From: CATOSP01 sp965197545
Lineage (GTDB): Bacteria; Chloroflexota; Dehalococcoidia; Lucifugimonadales; UBA3495
Assembly (NCBI GenBank): GCA_965197545.1
Contig: CBDANJ010000008.1
Location: 1,922,001-1,986,000, forward strand
DNA: 64,000 nucleotides
Direction: 5' to 3'
This document shows, in pieces, positions 8,312-17,196 of this stretch. The position numbers were made by a program, and so were the translations under genes. The notes under the pieces are model-generated. The model did no database searches. It saw nothing but the letters and a program-made list of their open reading frames with translations, and had not been told where the DNA came from. Numbering within the stretch: the stretch's first letter is position 1; the number at the start of each line of letters is the position of its first letter.

Positions 8312-8463
8312 CTAAACCAATACCAAGGTGGGATGTGCATTTCGGGATCTTGAAGACAACCGAAAGGACTGCACGGATCCTCATATAACCTTTTGGCCCT
8401 AACTGGGCCCACACCAGCAGTATGGTCTGGGGATATGTACATTTCACCTTGGCTTTAGTTTAG
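8312..8463. mobile_element. MITE family A, copy 1 (152 bp)
   Basis: A 152-bp non-coding element beginning CTAAACCAATACCAAGGTG and ending with the inverted CACCTTGGCTTTAGTTTAG, flanked by TA on both sides (8310-8311, 8464-8465). A TA duplication suggests mobilisation by an IS630/Tc1-like transposase. Copies 2 (9842-9993) and 3 (51601-51752) have exactly the same length. Confidence 0.85.
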
Positions 8464-8497
8464 TACATCGTTAGCTTGATACCGATGGATAGAGATG

Positions 8498-9612
8498 CTA
8501 AAGCTTATGCCGGGCATCGGCGGTAGAGAATCTCCAATCGATGGTTGCCGCAGCCTGATTGCGTTGGGTCTCCAATGATGTGATTTCGCGTTTGAGCGAC
8601 ACCTCATCTCCAATGCGGCGATTCAAACATTGGTTGCTGAAGACGCTGAACTCAATCTCCGCCATGTTGAGCCAACTGCCGTGCTTGGGAGTATAGTGAA
8701 ACTCCAGCCGCTGGATCACCCGGCTGGCCTCCTTTGGCTCGAAGGTCTCGTACAGGGAGGCGGGTCTATGAGTGTTCAGAGCCTGCCCCGTACTCGATAC
8801 GGGGTTGTCCAGCACCACCCGGGCCTTCTCCGCTTCCGGGTAAGCGGCATCCACCAGCCAGCGCATTTGATGGGCAAAGTCTTCCATGGTGCGACGCCCG
8901 GTCACCGCCACGTGCCTTCAGCCCGCCCGCGGCTCACAAATCATGAACAGATTCCGGGTTCCGTTGCGCTGGTACTCGTAATCAAGCCGCTCCCCCCGTC
9001 CCGCCTTGGCCGGAATGGGGTCCCGCTTTTCGGCCACCAACTGCTTGGAGGTCTGGTCGAAACAGACTACGGGCCGCTGAGGGTCATAGGGTTCCGCGTA
9101 GAGTTCCAGCACGTTCTCCATGCGGGCTACGAACCCGGCGCTCACCTTGGGGATGCACCACTCCTTCTTCCGCCACGGCTTGAATTCGTTTTTTTCAGCA
9201 CCTGCCTGACCGTCTCCCGGGAGATGGAGCCGGTCAACTCCAGCTTCACCGCCTGGTCGGCAAGCAATTGCAACGTCCAGCGGGCGTGCCCTTCCGGGGG
9301 CGCGCTGCAGGCCACGGCCACCAGGTGGGCTTCCTGCTTTCCATCAAGCTTGCGCCGTTGCCCGGGCCGCGGCAAGTCGTCAAGGGCGCGCTGCAACCCG
9401 CCTTCCACGAAACGCTGCCGCACCCGGCTGACTGTGGCGGGCCCCACCAACAGAGCTTCCGCCACCTGCCGGTCGGTAAGGCCTTCATCGGCTTTACACA
9501 AAATCAAAGCCCGCTTCACTTTACGTCCCGTGGATTTGCCACGCCGGGTAACACCCAACAAATGTTCCCGCTCATCTTGGGTCAAGCTCACTCGATATAA
9601 CTTGGCCGACAT
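8498..9612 (-). pseudogene. IS630-family transposase, broken by a stop and carrying a palindromic insertion
   Basis: ATG 9612 gives MSAKLYRVSLTQDEREHLLG, then an HTH block (LTDRQVAEALLVGPATVSRV). At an A7 run (about 9195) the frame changes, which may be the programmed frameshift common in IS630. The second part, VSAGFVARMENVLELYAEPY ... VVCFDQTSKQLVAEK, has the first catalytic Asp. It then meets an in-frame TGA after CEPRAG (about 8917). The third part has the second catalytic Asp as VVLDN, where a 24-bp insert adds PVSSTGQA before LNTHRPASLYETF, and the final Glu as GSWLNMAEIEFS. The TGA makes it a pseudogene. Confidence 0.8.
8780..8803. repeat. Palindromic insert P1 (24 bp) in the IS630 transposase
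   Basis: AGCCTGCCCCGTACTCGATACGGG sits after CAG and before GTTGTCC. Removing it restores the conserved DNLNTHRP of IS630 transposases; with it the protein reads DN-PVSSTGQA-LNTH. CCCCGTA and TACGGGG-type arms make it a hairpin. It is one of six such loci, all in transposase genes. Confidence 0.85.
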
Positions 9613-9651
9613 TCCCCACACACCCCACACGAAAGAATTCCTTTATTATAT

Positions 9652-9800
9652 GAGCCTGTCCCATGAAGTTGGGGAGAGATGTAAGGCGTCACAATGAGCT
9701 TGATAATTGGCGTAACACGCATAGATATGAATCAGTTATGGCGACTATATGGCTCTTGTTGACGATATCCGAAACCGACCCTGGCTTATGGGACAGGCTC
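9652..9800. mobile_element. MITE family B, copy 1 (149 bp)
   Basis: A 149-bp element with terminal inverted repeats GAGCCTGTCCCAT, flanked by ATAT on both sides (9648-9651 and 9801-9804). By eye it is identical over its whole length to the inverted copy at 19395-19543, which points to recent movement. No gene is carried. Confidence 0.85.
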
Positions 9801-9841
9801 ATATACTTTCTTATACTCATCAAAAATACCCGGACGCAGTA

Positions 9842-9993
9842 CTAAACTAAAGCCAAGGTGAAATCTACATTTGTGGGGAGAGGAAAATTAGCCTGGATGG
9901 TACGGTGAGTCTCTTCCACCTGTACTTGGAAAGCGGTCCAGTGCCGCCGATTGGCTTCCTCGATATGCGTATTTCACCTTGGTATTAGTTTAG
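9842..9993. mobile_element. MITE family A, copy 2 (152 bp)
   Basis: Starts CTAAACTAAAGCCAAGGTG and ends with the inverted CACCTTGGTATTAGTTTAG; TA precedes it. The ends match copies 1 and 3 but the internal 100 bp differ, so it is a separate subfamily. Its right end runs into the next MITE with no spacer. Confidence 0.8.
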
Positions 9994-10145
9994 GGCGTGT
10001 TTGCAAACTATGGCTCGGGGGCAAAATCTACCCGATTTCACCATTTGCGCACGGCCACCGACCCTTGTTTGGGGCTTGGCAGTGATACTGCGGTCTTGTC
10101 TGAAACGGTTGATTGAGATCACTTTTGGGGTTTGCAAACACGCCC
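9993..10145. mobile_element. MITE family C (153 bp)
   Basis: GGGCGTGTTTGCAAAC at the left is perfectly inverted as GTTTGCAAACACGCCC at the right, with TA on each side (9991-9992, 10146-10147). No coding frame. Only one copy is seen in this window. It lies between MITE A copy 2 and the IS701. Confidence 0.8.
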
Positions 10146-11245
10146 TAGTACTACAGTTGCAGATGGAAAACGGCTAGAATTGGGGCAATCAACGGGTGGT
10201 GAGGTGAGGCTGTGGCAGTGCATGGGGATGAGGTGGCAGAGGTCGCCCGGTGGGCTGAGGGTATCGACCGGGTACACGAGTGCATTGCGGGAAGGTTCCG
10301 GCGTCCCGAACCACGTCGACGGTCGCTGGACTATCTGAAAGGGCTGCTCAGTCCGGTGGAGCGCAAGAACGGCTGGCAACTGGCGGAGCAGGCCGGGGAC
10401 GCCACACCCTATGGGGTGCAGCATCTGCTGTCAACCTACATCTGGGACGCGGACCTGGTTCGCGATGATCTCAGGGACTACGTGGTGGAGCACTTGGGCG
10501 ACGCCAACGGGGTGTTGGTGGTGGATGAAACCGGGTTTCTCAAGAAGGGGAACAAGTCTGTGGGGGTGCAGCGTCAGTACAGCGGCACGGCGGGACGGCG
10601 GGACGGATCGAGAACTGCCAGATTGGGGTATTCTTGACCTACGCTACTGCCAAGGGGAGGACCCTGCTGGACCGGGAGCTTTACCTGCCCCAGGTGTGGG
10701 CCGATGACCAGGAACGTAGGGAGGAGGCTGGTGTGCCGGAGAAAGTGGCGTTCCGTACCAAGCCGCAACTGGCCCGGCGGATGCTGGAACGGGCGGTGGA
10801 GTCGGGAGTCCCCTTCGGCTGGGCCACTGGGGACGAGGTCTACGGCAATGACCGCAACTTGCGGCTGTGGCTGGAGCGGCGAGACATTCCCCACGTGCTG
10901 GCCATCAAGAGCAATGAGAAGTTGTGGGCTTGGACGGACAAGGGTCCGCGCCAGGTGCGGGCTGACCGGCTGGCGTCTGGGGTTGAAGAGTCGGGCTGGG
11001 TCCGGCTGAGCGCCGGTGATGGGGCCAAGGGTCCTCGGGTCTACGACTGGGCCTTGGTGGATATTCGGCCCCTGAGAGAACCTGGCAAGGGGTGCTGGCT
11101 GCTGGCCCGGCGCAGCGTGGCCAAGCCCGAGGAACTGGCCTACTACGTGTGCTACGGCCCGGCGGGAACAACCCTGGAGGAACTGGTGCGGGTGGCCGGG
11201 ACCCGGTGGGCCATTGAGGAATGCTTTGAGGAGGCCAAGGGACAG

Positions 11246-11268
11246 AGCCTGCCCCCGCGAAGGCGGGG
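11246..11268. repeat. Palindromic insert P2 (23 bp) in IS701 transposase copy 1
   Basis: AGCCTGCCCCCGCGAAGGCGGGG follows CAG; without it the frame reads EAKGQVGLDQYEVRRWDGWY as in intact IS701 transposases. Being 23 bp, it shifts the frame until insert P3. Confidence 0.88.
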
Positions 11269-11325
11269 GTGGGACTGGACCAGTACGAGGTGCGCCGGTG
11301 GGACGGCTGGTACCGGCACATCACC

Positions 11326-11350
11326 CCCGTGTCGTGGCACGGGGCAGGCT
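11326..11350. repeat. Palindromic insert P3 (25 bp) in IS701 transposase copy 1
   Basis: A 25-bp insert ending GGGGCAGGCT directly before CTGGCGATG; read on the other strand it again follows CAG. Removing it joins YRHIT to LAMLAHAYLAVVRH. Since 23 + 25 = 48, P2 and P3 together return to the original frame. Confidence 0.88.
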
Positions 11351-11632
11351 CTGGCGATGCTGGCCCACGCCTACCTGGCGGTGGTACGGCATCAGGCATC
11401 GTCGCAGGGACGTCTGGGAGAAAAGGGGGCTGCCCCAGTTTGGACGAAAGGCTGATACCGCTGACGGTGCCCGAGGTTCGGCGGTACTCTACCGGCTGAT
11501 ATGGAGACACCACCCTAAGGACGAATCAGTGCTGCGGTGGTCCCAGTGGAGACGGCGGCACCAGGCAACGGCCCGGCGTTGTCATTACCGACGCCGCCTG
11601 AAACTCCTCACCACATATCTGCAACTGTAGTA

Positions 11633-12240
11633 CTAAGCGGAATCCGGCGGTTTGGATAATTACACCTTGAGGCGCTGTGTGGGTTGAGGCTGCGGTGCAG
11701 CCCTTCCGTGCCCATTTTGGGAAGGGTGCTCCGCCAGGTGGCTTAGAGATAACGGCTGATTACAGCGCCAAGCTGAATGAAATGGTAAAGGTTCTTGATT
11801 TTGTCCAGTTTGGTGGGCCTAAGTGTACCGTATTGCGAACTTTTCGCTGGGAGGTTCCACTGTAAGGAACCGTCCGATCACACAGCCAAGTTTATCCCAA
11901 TCACGTGCGGGCGTCCAACACAGCCAGGCGCCCGTAAAAGTTCAGATTTGGTGGGTCGAATTGGTCGAAAACCGTTTGATGGCCGTCAGCCTGAGTGTGC
12001 CAAACGGGAATTCGCCCCCGGTTTTCGAACCTCAGACCTTCGGACCCCCTTGAGTCTGAACAGTTGCAGACGCCCGCATTAACGTGTCTCCCCTGAGCCC
12101 CACCTACCGCTCGACGCTGATGGCAAACTCGCTGGAACCTGACAGGATCGGCATTTCACAGTAAACGGGGTCGCGACTTTCGGCGCAATGCGCCATGCAG
12201 CGTCGGTCCCGTGTGCCTGGGTCCTTTTAGGCGTTTGCCG
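11633..12240. other. Intergenic stretch with an IS66-end relic
   Basis: No gene is supported over about 600 bp. AGTCTGAACAGTT at 12053-12065 equals 13 bases of the inverted repeat of the IS66 at 40933-42459, so it is probably the relic of a lost IS66-type element. The flanking text reads open but has no recognisable protein. Confidence 0.4.
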
Positions 12241-12463
12241 TTACCCTATCAGGTCGGGCTTGACCCAGTGGTGCCACTCTGTGATCGTTCCCTCCGGGCG
12301 AACTTCGATGCGGGGCACATTGTCGAAGCCCCAGCGTTCCAGGTGACGAACTCGTTTGTTCCTTTGCTTTACCTTCCGGATCGGGCCCTCGTCCACCTCT
12401 GACGCTCCATCCCGGGATCGCTGCGACCAATAGGTGGTCGGCCCGGTTTGGGGGAACCGCTTT
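12241..12463 (-). other. Open reading frame fragment without a start
   Basis: On the minus strand a frame ends RHLERWGFDNVPRIEVRPEG followed by TITEWHHWVKPDLIG and TAA at 12241-12243. It is open back to about 12463 and has plausible protein composition, but there is no start codon and I do not recognise it. It may be the 3' end of a gene cut off by rearrangement downstream of the 705-residue protein gene. Confidence 0.25.
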
Positions 12464-12540
12464 CACCGTGATCCTCTGGTATGGCGGGCAGCAGTCCCTG
12501 GGATAGGAGATCGAATTCAGCGTCCAGCCCGCGCCGTCGG

Positions 12541-14658
12541 TCAAGAACTTGTGTACGGTGCATTCTTGGTACATCCCAGGAAGGCATCAATTTCCTGTTG
12601 CGCATGGATTTCATCCTGCGGAGTCCGCTTCCCCCAAAGGTTGTCGTAGAGCGACCGTGAGGTTTCGACCAAGTCGTTAGCCAATTCGCCTCTGCTTTCT
12701 GCAAACGCGAGCATCTTCAGAGCGGGGATTGCATGGGCACGGTCAGCGTGTGATGGATGGTAAGTGAGTAGGACTTGTGCAGTTTTCGCAGCCTCTTGGG
12801 GGGCGTCCAGCAGTACCCATAGGTTCGCCAAATGGGGTGCAGACTGTGGATTCGCTTCTACTGAATTGATGTACCGGTCGGATGCGATTTTTCGGATTTC
12901 CTCGGACGTATTGTCGTGGACCGCGGCGTTGTCTTGGCGTTTCATCGGGTCCAGAAGCGTCCACAGGGTTTGGGGATCTATTGCCGGGCTATTGGCCTGC
13001 TGCAATACCCATGCTTGATCCGGTTCCCCGAGAGCCGCTGCCACTCGCGCGGCAAATTCTGCTGTGACAGAATCTTCAACCAGTAAGTTGCAGTACTGAC
13101 GAACAAAGTCTGCGTGGGCCCACACTTTCTCGGCAAAGGTTCGCAATTTGCCGCAGTCCAATACGCGGCCTGCGTCCGTCAATAGTTGAACAGCGTAAAG
13201 CCCGACGGTCATTTGGGTTCGGGCGACTCGGTCGGCCACACGGAAGACTCCGCCTTCTTCGTCAGCGTCCCACGCGCTCAACGGCAGGGCTTTGCAATTT
13301 TCCATTGCCCAATCCATCGGATCGAGGTCATTGTGATGTACGACTACTGCCGCACCCAGTGCGGTCAGCCAATCTTGGTAGTTCCCGCGGCCGGCGAGGT
13401 ATGGAAACTGCTCGTTGTCTTCCAGTGCCATTGTCATGCGGCGCTCGTGTTCACCCAGGATGATCCCGGAAATCTGGGAAGCCTTTTCAGGTTGCGCGTC
13501 TCGCATCCCCCACACGATGTCTGCGAGGGGTTTGCCTCTGGGTTCAAGCCTAGAGCACCGCAAGCCGTCTTCCAGTTCGTTCGTCACCTCGTTGGACCAG
13601 TGATTCAGCACGGTGTCGTTGAGCAGTTCGGTGCATCGTTGCTCGACTTGCTCAGCCGTCGCCCGTTTTTGGGCGGGACCAAAGGACGTGTGATTGAGCA
13701 GCTCGAATGCCCACCAAATCCTTCGCGCAGGTCCGAGGGCCGCAAGACTGGAAACTAGATCTGCTATCGGGTCCGACACAGCTACCGAGTCCACAGTCTC
13801 AACGGCACCGGAGTTCGGTAACGTTCTGGATGCAATTTCTCTTTCGTGGACGATTTCCAGTGTGTGGAGAATTGCCAAGGCGATCAGCGCCGTTGATGTG
13901 GTATCGGCAATCCAATTCAGAGGTTGGCGGTAATCGGACGTGGCGCGGATGCCGGCCAGGCAGGACGCCGCAAAAGACTGCAGCAAGTGGTTCTGTATCT
14001 TGTCCACCAGATCCGGCAGCATATCAGGCTTGAGTTCCAGAAGAAGATCCACGACTGACGGGATGCCTGGGTACATTAGCCGGTATGCCTCATAGACGGT
14101 ATCGGGTCCTACATGGAAAGTCCGCAGAGGGTCGTCGTGGCCTATTTCATGGGGGTGTGCCGTCGCGCCCCGAATATCCGGCCCAACGATGTGCTTCGGG
14201 TCGATGATGTTGCATTTTTCGTGGAGGCTTTCCAGAGTATCCAGCGCGTATGCGGCGAACCTGTCGATTTGTTCTGGAGACCACGAAGCGCGCATAATTG
14301 GCGCCGACATGTCTGAGCGGATTGATCCCATAGCCCAAAAGGCTGTGTCGTGGTTCTCGATCCCGCTGGCCGCCGAAAGTGCTCCCCTAATCCCGTCAAT
14401 GATTATTTCCGCGACTGGCTCGCTCATGTCCGGCCGCAGTTGGTTTGGGTCTCCGTCAGGGTCGAACCAGCTGCGAATCTCAGCGATGGCCCGGTCAGCT
14501 TCGTCGGTTCTCCAGAGTTGCTTTTGGATTATCGGTTCGACCAGGTCGCGACACGTCGATTGCTTCAGAGGCGCCAAGCCGTTGCCGAAAATCCGCCAGA
14601 TGGCTTGCTGTGCTACTTCAGACATCTGGATGGTTGATGTTTCGTTGCTGGTCGTCAT
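12541..14658 (-). CDS. Large helical protein of unknown function (705 aa)
   Basis: The protein is rich in Ala, Leu, Asp and Trp with no signal peptide or transmembrane segment. Long amphipathic stretches (for example DPIADLVSSLAALGPARRIW and NLVETSRSLYDNLW-like C-terminal helices) suggest an alpha-helical repeat scaffold. I find no Walker motif, nuclease motif or cysteine cluster. Its ATG (14658) overlaps the TGA of the PLD-like gene by four bases (ATGA), so the two are co-translated and probably work together. The start MTTSNET closely matches MTTSKVQ of the zinc protein upstream. Candidate role: regulatory or scaffold subunit of a defence-type cluster; this is inference. Confidence 0.7.
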   Translation of the reverse strand: MTTSNETSTIQMSEVAQQAIWRIFGNGLAPLKQSTCRDLVEPIIQKQLWRTDEADRAIAEIRSWFDPDGDPNQLRPDMSEPVAEIIIDGIRGALSAASGIENHDTAFWAMGSIRSDMSAPIMRASWSPEQIDRFAAYALDTLESLHEKCNIIDPKHIVGPDIRGATAHPHEIGHDDPLRTFHVGPDTVYEAYRLMYPGIPSVVDLLLELKPDMLPDLVDKIQNHLLQSFAASCLAGIRATSDYRQPLNWIADTTSTALIALAILHTLEIVHEREIASRTLPNSGAVETVDSVAVSDPIADLVSSLAALGPARRIWWAFELLNHTSFGPAQKRATAEQVEQRCTELLNDTVLNHWSNEVTNELEDGLRCSRLEPRGKPLADIVWGMRDAQPEKASQISGIILGEHERRMTMALEDNEQFPYLAGRGNYQDWLTALGAAVVVHHNDLDPMDWAMENCKALPLSAWDADEEGGVFRVADRVARTQMTVGLYAVQLLTDAGRVLDCGKLRTFAEKVWAHADFVRQYCNLLVEDSVTAEFAARVAAALGEPDQAWVLQQANSPAIDPQTLWTLLDPMKRQDNAAVHDNTSEEIRKIASDRYINSVEANPQSAPHLANLWVLLDAPQEAAKTAQVLLTYHPSHADRAHAIPALKMLAFAESRGELANDLVETSRSLYDNLWGKRTPQDEIHAQQEIDAFLGCTKNAPYTSS

Positions 14659-16211
14659 TTAATTTCCTCGACGAGAACGCCATTGTTGTTGCGGCCCACG
14701 TTCAATGACCAGAGTTCCTCGGCCTCGGCGCGGTACACACCATAGGAGAGTGTCGCAAAAGTGACGCCGTGGTCGTGCCACCCATTGATTGAATGGGTAA
14801 CGATTATCTCTTTGTCCGGCGTAATCAGGTAGCGGGCGTGAAATGCTGGACGGGCTTGCCCTTTGCCGTCTTTACTGGTGACTCACCTGACCGCCACGTG
14901 GTTGGTGAGGATTGAGGGATATTTGGACAGCCACCTGTCAACATTCCGTTGCCCGCAGAGAATTCTCAGTTGCTGCCCTTTGGTCGTTGAGAACATGCTG
15001 CTGTATACGCGCTCGTTCGTATTGTCGAAATCCCGTTGCATGAAATAAGGATCGGCGAGGTAGATTGGTCCGTCGGAATGTCCACTGTCGGCAAGGAGAT
15101 TGAGGAAAAAATCAATTGCTTGCTCTGTCTGGTCCGGTCCAAAGCGGCCAAGGTTTCTTTGGGCGCGAGCAACCCTGTCTTGTAGCCAGCTCCTCCGTCC
15201 GAGCGTTTCTCGGCGGATTGCGCTGTCCAAGGCGGCCAAGTTTTCGTCGCCAACTCTGATGACTGATTTGGCGTCACCAATGCTGACAGTATTGGTGGTT
15301 CCGCGTCGGGCATCGTGAATCGCAAGCGTCTGACCGGTTGAGAGGTTCATGCTGATACCTATTTCTCGGACCAACGGGGCTTCCCATCTGTCTATGCACT
15401 GTCCGTCGCGACGTCGGTACAGCGCGAACCCGATTTGATCCAGCGCCGAATCAACGTTTACGATGGTGTGCTGTTCAGTTATTTCCAGGTGCTGATGCAC
15501 CAGGGCGTCGTCGTTGTCGCCGGCCCAAACGGTGGCGAAGTAGGCATTTTCCGGTAGGCCGGTTCCGTCTGCGGTGTTGACGTTGAGTCTCAGATGGGTC
15601 CGTTCGTTTGCGAGTTCGCATTCTATTTCGTCCTCCGCACCTGAGATCACCAGATTGCCTACCCGATCCAATCGTTGGTCAAGACGAAAAGCCAGGCCAC
15701 GCAGAGCATCCTCAAGCTGGCGGGATGTGTACGACTCGCATACCTTCCGCCAGTAGTCGCGGGGATCCGGTTCAAAACTCCAAACCTCGGTCACCTTCGC
15801 GCTGTGCCTAGTGAATGGACTGTTCACCGAGTGGTCGTCCGTTCCCATGTGGTTCCGGTAAGCCCAATGGCAGCGAGCGGGCTGTTCCAGAGCGTAAAAT
15901 ACCTCAAGGCCCTCAACAACCATTGCGTTTTTGTCCAAGATGTCCTTGACCAGCTCCAGGCAATATGCAAGTGGTGCGTCCAATCGGTGGAGTTTGATTT
16001 CTCCCGGTTGGACTATGTTGTTGGATGGAAACGTCGTGGTACGCCAAACTCCGTCTGGTTCACCTGCCCATGGGCCCATCCCGTCGGCGCGTCGGTGGCG
16101 GATGTGGGTGAATAGATTGCAGACTTTGCCGTCTTTCGGGTGCCATGCCAGTACAGACATCCGGGAAGTTCTGTTCTCGTTGCCTCCGTCTAGAACCAGG
16201 ATGTTATCCAT
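14655..16211 (-). pseudogene. PLD-like domain protein (518 codons) interrupted by an in-frame TGA
   Basis: ATG 16211 (MDNILVLDGGNENRTSRM) is preceded by a good GGGAGGA site; an upstream ATG at 16241 is less likely. The C-terminal third resembles phospholipase D-type nuclease domains: GPIYLADPYFMQRDF, QQLRILCGQRN, then FHARYLITPDKEIIVTHSIN and a following GWHDHG. Between LTNHVAVR and VTSKDGKGQ lies TGA (14883-14885) in the same frame; translation resumes without a shift and runs to TGA 14655-14657, overlapping the next ATG. Most likely a Trp codon mutated to TGA. The N-terminal 300 residues are beta-rich and unrecognised, possibly a VPA1262-like protein. Confidence 0.62.
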
Positions 16212-16574
16212 TGTCCTCCCTCTCGTTGGATTTTGCGACATCCTGCCCTCAGCTCTGCGCCCTCCGCCGGAGATTGCTCATCGGCTAGGTGGCTTCAGCA
16301 TACACCGCATCGCGTCCGCGGGCCGTCAGGTATAGAACACCAGACACGGTGCATTGATTTACCACTCTTCTACTGCCGCGATTTCGCCGTCAGGCCAGGT
16401 CGTACAACCGATAAACCAGTCAGTCGATCGTTGTCTCGTACCTGGCGGCATTCAGGTCGGCGTACTAGGCACCCAGGATGCGGTCGTTCAACTGGCCGTA
16501 CCCCCGGGTTCTGCTCCGCGGCGGCGAGCTTGCGACGGAGAACACGTCGTCATCGCGTACACTTCCAGAAGGAT
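16212..16574. other. Gap between zinc protein and PLD-like gene
   Basis: About 360 bp with no convincing frame on either strand. It separates the first gene of the cluster from the next two, so the PLD-like gene may have its own promoter here. I see no clear hairpin or repeat. Confidence 0.4.
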
Positions 16575-17045
16575 TTACGTGCCGTCGCTTTCGGCTTCCT
16601 GTTCTTGCAGTTCCCTGAGGTAGTTCTCCTGTTCTTCGACGCGGGCTCTTTGTTCGTCGATCTTCCGGTGGTATTCCCGTTGTCCTTCTCTGTCGTACTC
16701 GTCCAGTGCCCACATAAGGCCCCAGCTAAGGCCGTCCAATCCATTCCGCATCGCTCGCAATTTCGTTGACTCACGTTCAATTGTCGCGGGGTATGCGTAG
16801 CATTCTTCACTACGGCAGTCGTAACTTCTGTCGTGTCTCCTGTTGCACGGTTGTTTCCGGCAGCCATGGCGGTCCATCAGAGCCTTGGCTCTATCCAGCC
16901 AGCCACGCATGGCCTGACACCCAAAGCCCTTGTGGCATTCGATGCAAAGCGCGACCAGCGTCTTACCACATACACGGCAGTTTCTTGTTGCGACGTCCTC
17001 TGTCGAGCCGCATAGAGCGCATTCTTGAACTTTGCTGGTCGTCAT
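16575..17045 (-). CDS. Small protein with N-terminal zinc ribbons and C-terminal coiled coil
   Basis: ATG 17045 gives MTTSKVQECALCGSTEDVAT; an in-frame ATG at 17078 is less likely. Two or three metal sites are apparent: CALCG ... CRVCG, CIECHKGFGC, and CRKQPC ... CRSEEC. The last 55 residues (YDREGQREYHRKIDEQRARV and following) are highly charged and predicted coiled coil. No enzyme motif is seen. It is the first gene of the run that leads to the PLD-like and 705-residue proteins. Confidence 0.65.
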   Translation of the reverse strand: MTTSKVQECALCGSTEDVATRNCRVCGKTLVALCIECHKGFGCQAMRGWLDRAKALMDRHGCRKQPCNRRHDRSYDCRSEECYAYPATIERESTKLRAMRNGLDGLSWGLMWALDEYDREGQREYHRKIDEQRARVEEQENYLRELQEQEAESDGT

Positions 17046-17196
17046 TATTTGAACCTCACATTTGCCCAGCCATCGCACCGCCGTCAGCAGGGTTTTCAGG
17101 ATTAGGCGAAGCGGAATGGTTGGCAGAAGGCAAGGCGCTCAGTGGACGACCGCGATTTCTGCATCCGCCCTGCCCATCAGGCTACTATGGCGATCC

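Larger units (their letters stand above)
10212..11630 (+). pseudogene. IS701 transposase, copy 1, multiply damaged
   Basis: GTG 10212 gives MAVHGDEVAEVARWAEGIDR. The catalytic triad of IS701 is visible: VVDETGFLKKG, WATGDEVYGND and AIEECFEEAKG. Damage is of four kinds: an 8-bp tandem duplication at about 10591-10606 that breaks the N-terminal part, palindromic inserts at 11246 and 11326, a frame change near 11430, and a missing T near 11485 compared with copy 2. The original C-terminus (WRRRHQATARRCHYRRRLKL) ends at TAG 11628-11630 inside the inverted repeat. It cannot make a full transposase. Confidence 0.88.
10149..11632 (+). mobile_element. IS701-family insertion sequence, copy 1 (1484 bp)
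   Basis: Terminal inverted repeats TACTACAGTTGCAGAT at both ends; flanks CTAG (left) and CTAA (right) agree with the YTAG target of IS701. The second copy (33863-35339) is 1477 bp, and the 7-bp difference is fully explained by an 8-bp duplication and a 1-bp deletion in copy 1. Both copies share two palindromic insertions, so these predate the duplication of the IS. Confidence 0.92.

Noticed and set aside
12001..12080. tRNA-Leu-like gene on the minus strand
   Set aside because: GGTTCGAA and GAAGGTCTGAG look like a T arm, but acceptor and D stems do not form and no CCA end is present.
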